Origin: Haloarcula laminariae
GTDB taxonomy: Archaea; Halobacteriota; Halobacteria; Halobacteriales; Haloarculaceae
NCBI RefSeq assembly: GCF_025457605.1
Contig: NZ_JAMZFY010000001.1
Location: 1 to 64,000 of the forward strand
DNA: 64,000 nt
Reading direction: 5' to 3'
Positions 1-7,720 of the stretch are shown here, piece after piece. The notes under the pieces were generated by a model. That model did no database searches, had not been told where the DNA came from, and saw only the letters and a list, made by a program, of their open reading frames with translations. Each line of letters begins with the position of its first letter. Position 1 is the first letter of the stretch. The position numbers were made by a program, and so were the translations under genes.

Positions 1-80
1 CTCACCAGCGTTCCGGCGAGTACTGGAGTGGGCGACCCTCTGGGAAATCCGGTTCGCCGCCACCATTCATACTCATTTCA

Positions 81-114
81 GCCTACCGAGGAGAGTCATC
101 TCTCTTCGGTGGGC
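81..114 (+). terminator. Hairpin, possible terminator
   Basis: Two 14-base arms (81-94 and 101-114) pair around a 6-base loop, with two G-U pairs, and a T-rich stretch follows. It lies ahead of the small gene at 168 and could end transcription entering from the left or be a leader structure. The structure is seen; the function is inferred. The rest of positions 1-167 holds nothing I can support as a gene. Confidence 0.35.
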
Positions 115-167
115 TTTCCGTATTTATTGAGGCTGTAACTACGACAGTCCGGCGGAGAGGCATCACT

Positions 168-425
168 ATGTCCCGCGAGGTCAAACTGAACGAGCTCACA
201 GAACTACTCGAATCCGCCACGTATCCGCTATCGGTAGCAGCGGCGGAACGGGAATTCGACGACGTGCGGCTCGTCTATGCCGACGGGTCCGAACCGCTCG
301 ATGAGGTGTTCGCTCGCCTCGAAGACGAGGAGTTCACCTCGGCTGAAGAGGCACAGTCCTCGATTTTCAACACCGTCCCCGTCGAGGGGGTGGGTGAACC
401 GGGCCAGTCCGAGGGAGAGGGCTAG
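168..425 (+). CDS. Small haloarchaeal DUF5789-like protein
   Basis: An 85-residue acidic protein with no membrane segment, metal-binding cysteines or signal peptide. The N-terminus (MSREVKLNEL) and the C-terminus (VGEPGQSEGEG) match what I remember of the small haloarchaeal DUF5789 family, whose function is unknown. It sits directly upstream of tRNA-Cys on the same strand and probably belongs to the conserved chromosomal side of the junction rather than to the accessory island. The start at 168 is the only in-frame ATG that keeps the conserved N-terminus. Confidence is good that it is a gene and moderate for the family name. Confidence 0.75.
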   Translation: MSREVKLNELTELLESATYPLSVAAAEREFDDVRLVYADGSEPLDEVFARLEDEEFTSAEEAQSSIFNTVPVEGVGEPGQSEGEG

Positions 426-471
426 CGGAATTCGCTACCCTTAAGCGAGCCACTCATTTACTGTGAAACGC

Positions 472-547
472 GCCAAGGTGGCAGAGTCCGGCCTAACGCA
501 GCGGCCTGCAGAGCCGCCCATCGCCGGTTCAAATCCGGCCCTTGGCT
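472..547 (+). tRNA. tRNA-Cys (anticodon GCA)
   Basis: The acceptor arms GCCAAGG (472-478) and CCTTGGC (540-546) pair perfectly and are followed by the discriminator T at 547, as expected for tRNA-Cys. The anticodon stem GCGGC/GCCGC encloses the loop CTGCAGA, giving anticodon GCA. The T arm GCCGG-TTCAAAT-CCGGC is canonical. No CCA is encoded and no intron is seen. The accessory region starts just downstream, so the 3' half of this gene is a natural candidate attachment site, but I found no second copy of it in the window. Confidence 0.97.
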
Positions 548-923
548 CTCACACTATACCCTAAAGCCCAAGACGACTTTGTGTTGGGTTGTTCCCCTTC
601 CCCATAGTCACGACTCCAGAATCTGATAGAAGCGCCTGGAGTGTGAAGTTCATCCCGAGAATGATGGACAGCAGATCACTGAATCGACTCCACCATCCTC
701 GGGATGTATACTTACTCAATAAAGTCCTAATCCCTGATCGTCCAGACTGGTGGTCAGTCTCTTTGCCAAGTACCGAACTCACGTAAGCGAGACCGCGTCC
801 CGGCGTGGATGCGTGTTCGCATTTACCTCCCGCTCCGGTCAAATGCGAGGACGTACATCACGCCAACTTCCTGAATCGCATCCGCATTCTTAACGTTTCT
901 ATTTCTCTAATACGGAATCTGAC
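548..923. other. Gene-free stretch after tRNA-Cys
   Basis: These 376 bases hold only short overlapping reading frames on both strands, without haloarchaeal amino-acid bias or recognisable motifs. I see no att repeat, IS end or strong hairpin. It is probably intergenic DNA or decayed sequence at the island boundary. Confidence 0.5.
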
Positions 924-1589
924 TTAGTGGTCGTGTAGCTGATCATTCGGCTTTCTACCACTCAGGAAAACCCGTCCGCTACCTGTCTGTTCTACAGTCT
1001 TCGTTCGCCCCTCCTTAGCGGTTCGAATAAATCCCTCTGACTCGAGACTATCAACATGGCGTGCAATGGTGCTTTTCGACTTCTCGAGCTCCGTAGCAAT
1101 ATTGCTGATAGACAACGGTGTGTCTAAGTCTGTTAGGTTCGCGAGCAACGTTGCTTCAGCGTCGGAGATATTACTTCGAAGATTCAAGAATGGAAGCCGA
1201 CGTACGCTACTGTCAATATCACCAACTTGAAGAACTGTATTAATATGGTTCTCGTTTGAGAACGTAGCAACCGTTAGCGGAAGAAGAATCTCTCGCGCCC
1301 CGCCACCGAGGATGACTATCGTTTCACCTTCTGCTGCTTGCATGAGGTCTGCGCAGAGAAGCGTCGTTTCGACAAAATCGGTATATGGGAGTCGCTCTGA
1401 CTCCAACTTGAGGTCCGGGACGACCTGCGTCAGAACGTCTTTCACCTCGTCAAAAGCTTCTTCACTCTGATCAGAACTATTCGCAGGTTGAAGGAGGATA
1501 ACGCGATCCGATTCATCTAATCCTTCGCTCAAGACCGGTTTTACAACACGCCTGCTGTCGAACCCGAGCGGTGCGAGGTACGTTCTCAT
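924..1589 (-). CDS. Csa3-like CARF-wHTH transcriptional regulator
   Basis: A 221-residue protein. The N-terminal half (about 1-125) opens with MRTYLAPLGFD, the typical first strand of Csa3-type CARF domains, and contains a glycine-rich turn (ILGGGAREI) expected of that ligand-binding Rossmann-like fold. The C-terminal half is a winged helix-turn-helix (about 140-205) with a clear recognition region (SISNIATELEKSKSTIARHVDSLESEG). I chose the ATG at 1587-1589 over the upstream ATG at 1649 because Csa3 proteins begin at this motif. CARF domains sense cyclic oligonucleotides in CRISPR systems, but no CRISPR array or cas gene is present here. The gene is divergent from the Dpd-like operon, with a perfect palindrome between them, which suggests it regulates that operon. 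Confidence 0.8.
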   Translation of the reverse strand: MRTYLAPLGFDSRRVVKPVLSEGLDESDRVILLQPANSSDQSEEAFDEVKDVLTQVVPDLKLESERLPYTDFVETTLLCADLMQAAEGETIVILGGGAREILLPLTVATFSNENHINTVLQVGDIDSSVRRLPFLNLRSNISDAEATLLANLTDLDTPLSISNIATELEKSKSTIARHVDSLESEGFIRTAKEGRTKTVEQTGSGRVFLSGRKPNDQLHDH

Positions 1590-1804
1590 GTATACAATTC
1601 CAATCCAGACTCTCGTTATTGTTCCGGAATTGCACAACAGTCGTCGCAACAGTGGGATGGAATACGCGGTTCAGAAGGATCTAATCAAGCATTTCCATAG
1701 ATGAACCATCTGAACTGTCCCAGATTAGTGCAAACGATGCGGAAATGTTTCACCGACGATAATTATTTGACTGCTGGCTAAAAATCGATGGGTGTTCGCC
1801 CATC

Positions 1805-1834
1805 TCGTACTAGTGGTGGCTACCACTAGTACGA
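1805..1834. promoter_or_regulatory. 13-bp perfect inverted repeat, candidate operator
   Basis: The arms TCGTACTAGTGGT and ACCACTAGTACGA are exact complements separated by four bases. The site lies between the divergent CARF regulator (start 1589) and the large plus-strand operon (start 1966). A second short palindrome, CCGTAGCTACGG, is at 1941-1952, just before the first operon start codon. A dimeric winged-helix protein such as the adjacent Csa3-like regulator would bind a site of this shape. That pairing is inference; a transcribed hairpin is the alternative. I see no gene elsewhere in 1590-1965. Confidence 0.5.
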
Positions 1835-1965
1835 AGAGACACGTCTCCATAATTATAATCTACCCGACAATTTTATGGTCTCGGGGATACGGATTCTTCA
1901 TAGAAGCACCACTGTGAGCAGGCTAGAGATGGCCTGTATCCCGTAGCTACGGCTATGGGAAATTG

Positions 1966-2898
1966 ATGCGAACGCAAGGCGTCACCCCATCCCACACAGA
2001 CGCCGCAAACAACCCAAGCACCCCCCAGGTGAATATGGACCCACCCGACTCAGAAACGCCAGCACTTGCGGACTTCATCGGAACACGAGATTCATTTCTC
2101 GTCATCCGAGACCCGCAACTCGCAAAGACTGGTTCCCAGGCCCGCGCACAACTCAGGTCACTGCCATTCCTCGCGCAGTTCGGCCTCCGCCACGTCGCCC
2201 ACCCCGGCATCTACGACAACGGGCTGCGACTGGTCGAATACGACCTCGTAGTAAACGAAACGCTACGAGAGAATGGAGTCGAGAATGTCGAATTCCCACT
2301 GGTTCACTACGTGAGCCAGGAAATGCTGACTGGTGAACTACAGGACGAAGACCGCAACTTCGATGAACAGGACGTCGTTCGGCGACTGCTCCGAGCGCGT
2401 CCAACTAACGCGACGTACGTACTCGTCACCGATACGAGTACTCCGAAGATGCCGCGGCTCACGAAGAAGCCCGGTAAGTCGTTCATCGACGAGTTTGAGT
2501 GCTCGGTCGCGGACTACAAGGGACTGCTGAAACGGTATCTCCAGTACAATCTCGACTCCGCGCTTCCACTGTCGACGACACAGAACCTGTACTTCCACCA
2601 GATCTCGGCGCACCACAACCGCGCTGGTGTAGAGGCTGGCTCCATCCCGGACCTGTTCGATTACACGCGTATTCCTGCGGACAGTCCTGCGTGGGACCCC
2701 CTCTACTACCTCATTCGCGAGGACGTCGACCAAGTGCTCGAGGATTACTCGGAACGCATCCGCGAAGCGCTTCGTTCGTGGACCGAACGCGGGCCGACCC
2801 AGAAAGTCGCCAACAGCATGCTGGACATGCTCGAGCGGGTGGACTTCGAGGAGGATCGACTCGACGACTATCGTTACCGTCACCAGAAGGACGCATGA
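1966..2898 (+). CDS. Uncharacterised first gene of Dpd-like operon
   Basis: A 310-residue soluble protein that I do not recognise. It has no zinc-binding cysteines, Walker motifs, membrane segments or obvious nuclease motif. The first 25 residues are low-complexity and rich in Thr, Pro and Asn, so translation could instead begin at the ATG at 2035. The next gene starts in an ATGA overlap (2895-2898), so the two are translationally coupled. It heads a seven-gene operon otherwise resembling the restriction part of bacterial dpd islands, so a role in that system is likely. Equivalence to a particular Dpd protein cannot be assigned from sequence reading alone. Confidence 0.7.
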   Translation: MRTQGVTPSHTDAANNPSTPQVNMDPPDSETPALADFIGTRDSFLVIRDPQLAKTGSQARAQLRSLPFLAQFGLRHVAHPGIYDNGLRLVEYDLVVNETLRENGVENVEFPLVHYVSQEMLTGELQDEDRNFDEQDVVRRLLRARPTNATYVLVTDTSTPKMPRLTKKPGKSFIDEFECSVADYKGLLKRYLQYNLDSALPLSTTQNLYFHQISAHHNRAGVEAGSIPDLFDYTRIPADSPAWDPLYYLIREDVDQVLEDYSERIREALRSWTERGPTQKVANSMLDMLERVDFEEDRLDDYRYRHQKDA

Positions 2899-3821
2899 GC
2901 ACGACGTACACACCGGCGAGTCACAAGCCGGACAAACTACTCACCGGGTTCATCTCGGTGCGAGCACCGGAACTCAAACACATCTACGCTTCGCTTCAAG
3001 CGGCGACGAGCGCGTCAGAGGTTACGCGCAAGTTCGGTCGGCCATCCGGCGGCGGCCTCCAAACGAACCACGTTGAGGATTCACTGCGCTTCCTGAACGC
3101 CGTCGACCTTGTCGAGAGTCCGACGCGTGATGTCATCGACACAGTTGAGCGAATCAACGACCGTCACTTCGAAGGGCTGGCCTTCGAGGCGCGCTTGCTG
3201 TACCACTGCAACCAGCAAGACGGTCGTCAAAGGCACTTTGCAGACGTCCATCGCGCGCTCCTGAGCGAGGGCAGTCGGACGGTGGATGCCGGTCGTGACA
3301 ACCTCCGAACGATCCTGAAACGAGAGACTGACTACGACTTCTCCTGGACCGACGAGAAAATCGATATGTGGGTCACGTTGGGCGAGCAGGTGGGGCTCAT
3401 CACCGAGACTGAGGACGGACTCGTCTTGAGTCCCTGCCGTGCGTTGCTGTACGACGCGCTCGCGCTCGCTCCAACCGATTCGAGTGCTGATCCCGACTAC
3501 GACGACCTCCCCGTGGATGACGGCGAGGTTCAGGAGATGTTCAACTGGATCAACGACAACCTGTTCACGGTCTACGAGGCCAGAACGGGCACCCCCAAGC
3601 TCCACCCCGCCATCACCGACGTACTTCGGAATATGGCAGAAGACGGCGTCGTCGACCTTTCAGCACCTGGAGATTCACAGAACGAAGTGAAGCTTCCTCC
3701 TGAAAACCTCAAGAAGGACAACCGCGGCAATCGGCAGGACGTGACGTACGTCTCGGTTCACTCCAAACCGAGCGAGACAGCTTACGAGTATCCCCTCGAC
3801 CAGCTCCTTACCCAACAATGA
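2895..3821 (+). CDS. DpdG-like protein of Dpd system
   Basis: A 308-residue protein with ATGA overlaps on both sides (2895-2898 and 3818-3821), so it is tightly coupled to its neighbours. Residues about 10-80 read as a helical, HTH-like region. The rest is acidic and mixed, without catalytic motifs I can name. It lies immediately before the DpdH-like ATPase, the position and approximate size of DpdG in bacterial dpd clusters, where dpdG-H-I-J-K are consecutive. The assignment rests on synteny and size, not on a recognised signature. I infer an accessory role in recognising or processing unmodified DNA. Confidence 0.55.
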   Translation: MSTTYTPASHKPDKLLTGFISVRAPELKHIYASLQAATSASEVTRKFGRPSGGGLQTNHVEDSLRFLNAVDLVESPTRDVIDTVERINDRHFEGLAFEARLLYHCNQQDGRQRHFADVHRALLSEGSRTVDAGRDNLRTILKRETDYDFSWTDEKIDMWVTLGEQVGLITETEDGLVLSPCRALLYDALALAPTDSSADPDYDDLPVDDGEVQEMFNWINDNLFTVYEARTGTPKLHPAITDVLRNMAEDGVVDLSAPGDSQNEVKLPPENLKKDNRGNRQDVTYVSVHSKPSETAYEYPLDQLLTQQ

Positions 3822-6800
3822 GCCAACACACTCCGAAATCGACCGCAGGCAACGAGATGCCTACCTATTGGGATGACCAGCAAGTCGATCACTTCATCAC
3901 GTCCGAAGCACACACAAAAAAGAAGACGCCAGAACAGTTCAAGGAGACCCACGTCGACATCGACCGGATTTACGCTGATAACCTGACTCCGCTCGGCGTA
4001 TCTGGCAAGTTCGTTACCCAGGAAGACGTCCTTAATGCGATCACGGCATCGAGCCTCGACGACCCGAACCGCATCTTCATCCTGCGTGGCGAACCGGGAT
4101 CTGGCAAGTCCCAACTCTGTGAGTGGACCAAGTATCAAATCAACGGCTACGGCGAGGACGACGAGGGGATTGAAGACCGGGTGGCGCTTCATGTGTCCCG
4201 CAGCCAGACCCGCATGGACCAGATTCTCGACATCCTGACCGAACCACTGGATGTCAACACTGATGTCCGCAACATTGACGACCTCGACCCCGACGACGCG
4301 GCCGCTGCAATCGTCGAGTACCTTCGCGGTATCTGGTCGACAGAACACCTTAGCGACGAAGAGATTCAAGAGCTTACGGAGGCTCGAGGAGATAAGAGCG
4401 ACCTTCGCAAAATCTTCGGGAAAAACATTCAGGAGTATCAAGAGGCCATTGAATCCCGTGATGGAAACCCAGAATTTAACCTCCTGACTCGGGCTGACTA
4501 CCGCGATCTTCGGTTACAGTTGACCTTCGGTAATAAGCTCACTGAGAATAAGGACGTGCTTTACTCGGTCCTCAAAAACGAAGCCCACGAGTACCTCTCT
4601 CGGAACCTCGTCGGCGATTTCAAAGAGTTACTCCAAGAATACTCGCAGCGGTATCAAGATCAGGGAATTCGACCAACTCTCATTTGCGAGGACCTCACAA
4701 CCTTCAGCGTCCTGAAGGAGCAACTCCTGGACCACATCTTCGAGCTCAGCAGTAGCAGCTACGACATCATTCTCGGGTGGACGATTGGCTGGGAGCAGGA
4801 TAATATTAATGACGCACTCACCCGGCAAAACGCTGCAGAGTACATGGAGGGGCGCTCACAGGGGAAGCTTACGATGAGCGATGAAGATACACATGAAGCG
4901 TACTTCCTCGATGACGACGCATCTGTTGCGCTCGCCCGATCGTACCTTGATGCAATCAAGCAAAATTCTGGTGCTGAGAGCGCTCCCGGAGATGTTGAGG
5001 AAGCGTTCGACGAACTCTACCCATTCAATGAGCGCTTCATTCACGTCGCATACAGGCAGCTGAATGATGGGGGAAGCAATCGGAAGACGCCGAGGCTATT
5101 ACTTCTGCGTGTAGTCAAACACTGTCTAAAATCAAGTTTACCGCCCTACGAGGCGATGAAGTCGAACTCGTTTGTCGATACCCCGACGTTCGAGATCGAC
5201 ATGAAGTACGACCAAATTTATCAGGACGTCAGCCGGTGGTACGGCGTCCCAGTTGATGATGGAATCGGAGTCCGGGTCCGTATCCTCGAAACCTTCGACA
5301 TTGATCTTCCCGACAGTGACAAAGCACCGGTCAAGGGCGACTACGTGGTCTTCGAGCGCGGGAGGGGGAGCGCTGTCATCGAGAAGATCAAGAACCCGCC
5401 GACGCCGGAACATGACGTCGATGAAGACGAGGAAACCGAAGAAGACGAGACCGAGAACACAGAAGCGGACGAAACTGAGGAAGACGAGGACGACGAAGTC
5501 GAAATCGTTGACGAACCTGAACTCACGGACGAACAGCGTGAGAGCCAGCAGAAGTTCCAGGAGTTCCAGAACTGGGTGACGAACGGGGAAGAATACCCAA
5601 GTTCGGACACGCTTCACGACGGGGCTGTCGCCACTCTGGAACGCTGGCACGAGCCCACGCGTCTCAGCAATCCCCACGCATCGACGCGTTCTGCGGGAAG
5701 TATTTACTACGCTCGCGGTGACAGCATCCCCGTCTCGATTCAGGGCGACCAACAGCGCCAGGCCAGCATCGACATCGAACTCGAATGTGAGTCGGATTAT
5801 GCTGACCTCTACACCAGTATGCTTGAGTACGGGCTCTTTGACGTGTTCGACCCCCAAACGACGGACTTCGACCAGCTTCGTGCGTGGGCGGATACGAACG
5901 TCGCTCAGTTCAAACGCGAGATGCGTGAGGAGGTTGAGGACTGTCTTCCGTCAGAGCTGAATATCGAGAAGACTCTGGTACTTGCTCAGTTCTTCCTGAT
6001 CAACGCGGCTCGCGGTGCCGAAATCGATGACGACGGGATTCCTGCAGACCTCGTTCTTGAGGAGTACGACAGTAATCAACCGTACGGTAAGCCGGTTTCC
6101 GAGCACTTCGATAGAGGTAGTGCGTTTGGACAGGCGTTCAGCGACCTGACGATGTCGTCCAGCGACATCAGCGACCTGATTGAGGGATTCTTCCTCCTCA
6201 AGTCGAACGTCGTGGACTACGAGCGTCTCTCGGAAGCACGGCGCGAGGTCGCGGACGACCTGCAAGCACACGTCGACGCGGCACTGATGATTGACACTGC
6301 CGACCTCGCGGACGCATACAGAGTTGGCACAACACGCAACAACGCGAATACCAAGCTATCCAGCCTGCTCGACCGAATTTCCGACTACGCCGCTGAACTC
6401 GACCGCCTTACCGCCGAGGAGAACGCCGCCCACATTCAGGAAGCACTCGAGCCGGTAGAACGCTGGTACGACAGCAGCCATACCGTTAACGACCTCGCCG
6501 AGTGGTTCGAGACGCTTGAAAACTGTCGAGGAACCTTTGATGGGAAAGATAAGAAAATTTATGAGAAGGCTCGTAACCTCCTCCATATCGAATCTGACGA
6601 ATCTCCGGAGAATATCAACCTTACCTCGTTTAGAGACGATGTTCAGAGGTTCCAGAACATGGAGGACACGACGGGAGTGACGCTCGTCGCCCGACTTCAC
6701 GACTTCGCGCGAAGTCAGCACGAGCAGGACGCCTGGGAGATTTACGAGGCGTTTGACTCACTCATCGACAATCTCCAAGAGGAAGAGCACGCGACCGGTG

Positions 6801-6892
6801 CAAACCTCGAACACCGCGTCAAGCAACTCAGCGAGTACAGCGACTACGAACAGAAACGCCAGAAGATTCTCTCCGTGACGGAGGGCCTGTAA
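3818..6892 (+). CDS. DpdH-like P-loop ATPase
   Basis: A 1024-residue protein. A clear Walker A motif GEPGSGKS lies at residues 91-98, and a Walker B-like strand (TLICEDLT) follows near residue 290. Residues about 530-575 form a very acidic Glu/Asp-rich linker separating the ATPase half from an all-helical C-terminal half. There is no helicase motif VI. Size, P-loop position and location between the DpdG-like and coiled-coil genes fit DpdH, an ATPase component of the 7-deazaguanine restriction module. The gene overlaps the previous stop by four bases and ends one base before the next ATG. ATP binding is well supported; the DpdH name is inferred from synteny. Confidence 0.7.
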   Translation: MSQHTPKSTAGNEMPTYWDDQQVDHFITSEAHTKKKTPEQFKETHVDIDRIYADNLTPLGVSGKFVTQEDVLNAITASSLDDPNRIFILRGEPGSGKSQLCEWTKYQINGYGEDDEGIEDRVALHVSRSQTRMDQILDILTEPLDVNTDVRNIDDLDPDDAAAAIVEYLRGIWSTEHLSDEEIQELTEARGDKSDLRKIFGKNIQEYQEAIESRDGNPEFNLLTRADYRDLRLQLTFGNKLTENKDVLYSVLKNEAHEYLSRNLVGDFKELLQEYSQRYQDQGIRPTLICEDLTTFSVLKEQLLDHIFELSSSSYDIILGWTIGWEQDNINDALTRQNAAEYMEGRSQGKLTMSDEDTHEAYFLDDDASVALARSYLDAIKQNSGAESAPGDVEEAFDELYPFNERFIHVAYRQLNDGGSNRKTPRLLLLRVVKHCLKSSLPPYEAMKSNSFVDTPTFEIDMKYDQIYQDVSRWYGVPVDDGIGVRVRILETFDIDLPDSDKAPVKGDYVVFERGRGSAVIEKIKNPPTPEHDVDEDEETEEDETENTEADETEEDEDDEVEIVDEPELTDEQRESQQKFQEFQNWVTNGEEYPSSDTLHDGAVATLERWHEPTRLSNPHASTRSAGSIYYARGDSIPVSIQGDQQRQASIDIELECESDYADLYTSMLEYGLFDVFDPQTTDFDQLRAWADTNVAQFKREMREEVEDCLPSELNIEKTLVLAQFFLINAARGAEIDDDGIPADLVLEEYDSNQPYGKPVSEHFDRGSAFGQAFSDLTMSSSDISDLIEGFFLLKSNVVDYERLSEARREVADDLQAHVDAALMIDTADLADAYRVGTTRNNANTKLSSLLDRISDYAAELDRLTAEENAAHIQEALEPVERWYDSSHTVNDLAEWFETLENCRGTFDGKDKKIYEKARNLLHIESDESPENINLTSFRDDVQRFQNMEDTTGVTLVARLHDFARSQHEQDAWEIYEAFDSLIDNLQEEEHATGANLEHRVKQLSEYSDYEQKRQKILSVTEGL

Positions 6893-6893
6893 G

Positions 6894-7718
6894 ATGTCTG
6901 GAACCCAATCTCTACCTGCGGCCGTTGACGCGCTCAAAGACAAGGCATTAGAACACAAACGAGGAGAGAACGCCAAATACACCATATCTGTCGCGCAGTA
7001 CAATATCAACGAAATCAACAGCGAACTCGATGACCTTGAAGAAGCGCTTCGAGACCTGCGGTACTACAAGACGGTTCTCGAGGAGGCATTCGATGGGTCG
7101 GCACCGACGATGCTTGGCAGTGCCGTTCAAACGGCCGAGAACGCGGTTGACGTCACGCAGGACGAGTTGCTGGGGAACGTCCAGAGGAGTGAAATGGCGG
7201 ACGAAGAGGTTTCTCTCGACCAGGATGACACTGAACCAGAAGTCGAGCTCACTCCCGAAGTCGAAACCCAGATCAGGCAGATTCGATCCGCAAAGCAGCA
7301 GGTTGAGAACGTCAGTGAGACTATTCAGGGGAAACTGGAGAGCAATAGAGACACCTGGAGTACGCGGGTCAGCGCCGCCGAGGAACTACAGAAAATTCTT
7401 GGCGGGCAGAACTCGGACTTCTCGCGCACGCTCAACCACATGCACCGACTTCTCACCCGGGACTTGATGGATTCCAGCGGGAGTGCCTCCAAGTTCGTGT
7501 CCGAGTGGGAGAACGCTACGGACAGTTGGGAGAAACACCAATCGCTCCAGAGCTTCGACGACTTCAAAGAGAAACACGATCTGTCGGATTCGACCATCGA
7601 GGACGTGAAGACGCTCAGCAAGTCCCAGCAGCTCACGCTAGCCGACGTTTCCACGGACACCCTTGAGGAGATGAAGCGCGTCGACGAACTAGAGTCGGCC
7701 GTAGAACTTAGCCTCTGA
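6894..7718 (+). CDS. Coiled-coil protein in DpdI position
   Basis: A 274-residue, highly acidic and mostly helical protein. Heptad-like stretches at about residues 35-75 and 120-165 suggest coiled coils. There are no cysteine clusters, catalytic motifs or membrane segments. It begins one base after the DpdH-like gene stops and ends two bases before the first helicase gene, so it is an integral operon member. In bacterial dpd clusters a small uncharacterised gene, dpdI, occupies this slot between dpdH and dpdJ. I infer a bridging subunit between ATPase and helicase; nothing in the sequence shows an enzymatic activity. Confidence 0.6.
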   Translation: MSGTQSLPAAVDALKDKALEHKRGENAKYTISVAQYNINEINSELDDLEEALRDLRYYKTVLEEAFDGSAPTMLGSAVQTAENAVDVTQDELLGNVQRSEMADEEVSLDQDDTEPEVELTPEVETQIRQIRSAKQQVENVSETIQGKLESNRDTWSTRVSAAEELQKILGGQNSDFSRTLNHMHRLLTRDLMDSSGSASKFVSEWENATDSWEKHQSLQSFDDFKEKHDLSDSTIEDVKTLSKSQQLTLADVSTDTLEEMKRVDELESAVELSL

Positions 7719-7720
7719 CA

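Noticed and set aside
2-76. 24-residue minus-strand ORF at the window edge
   Set aside because: Too short and without a family match; the context to the left is not visible.
561-842. 93-residue minus-strand ORF after tRNA-Cys, and a 65-residue ORF opposite
   Set aside because: Overlapping frames with neutral or basic composition and no motif; unlike haloarchaeal proteins.
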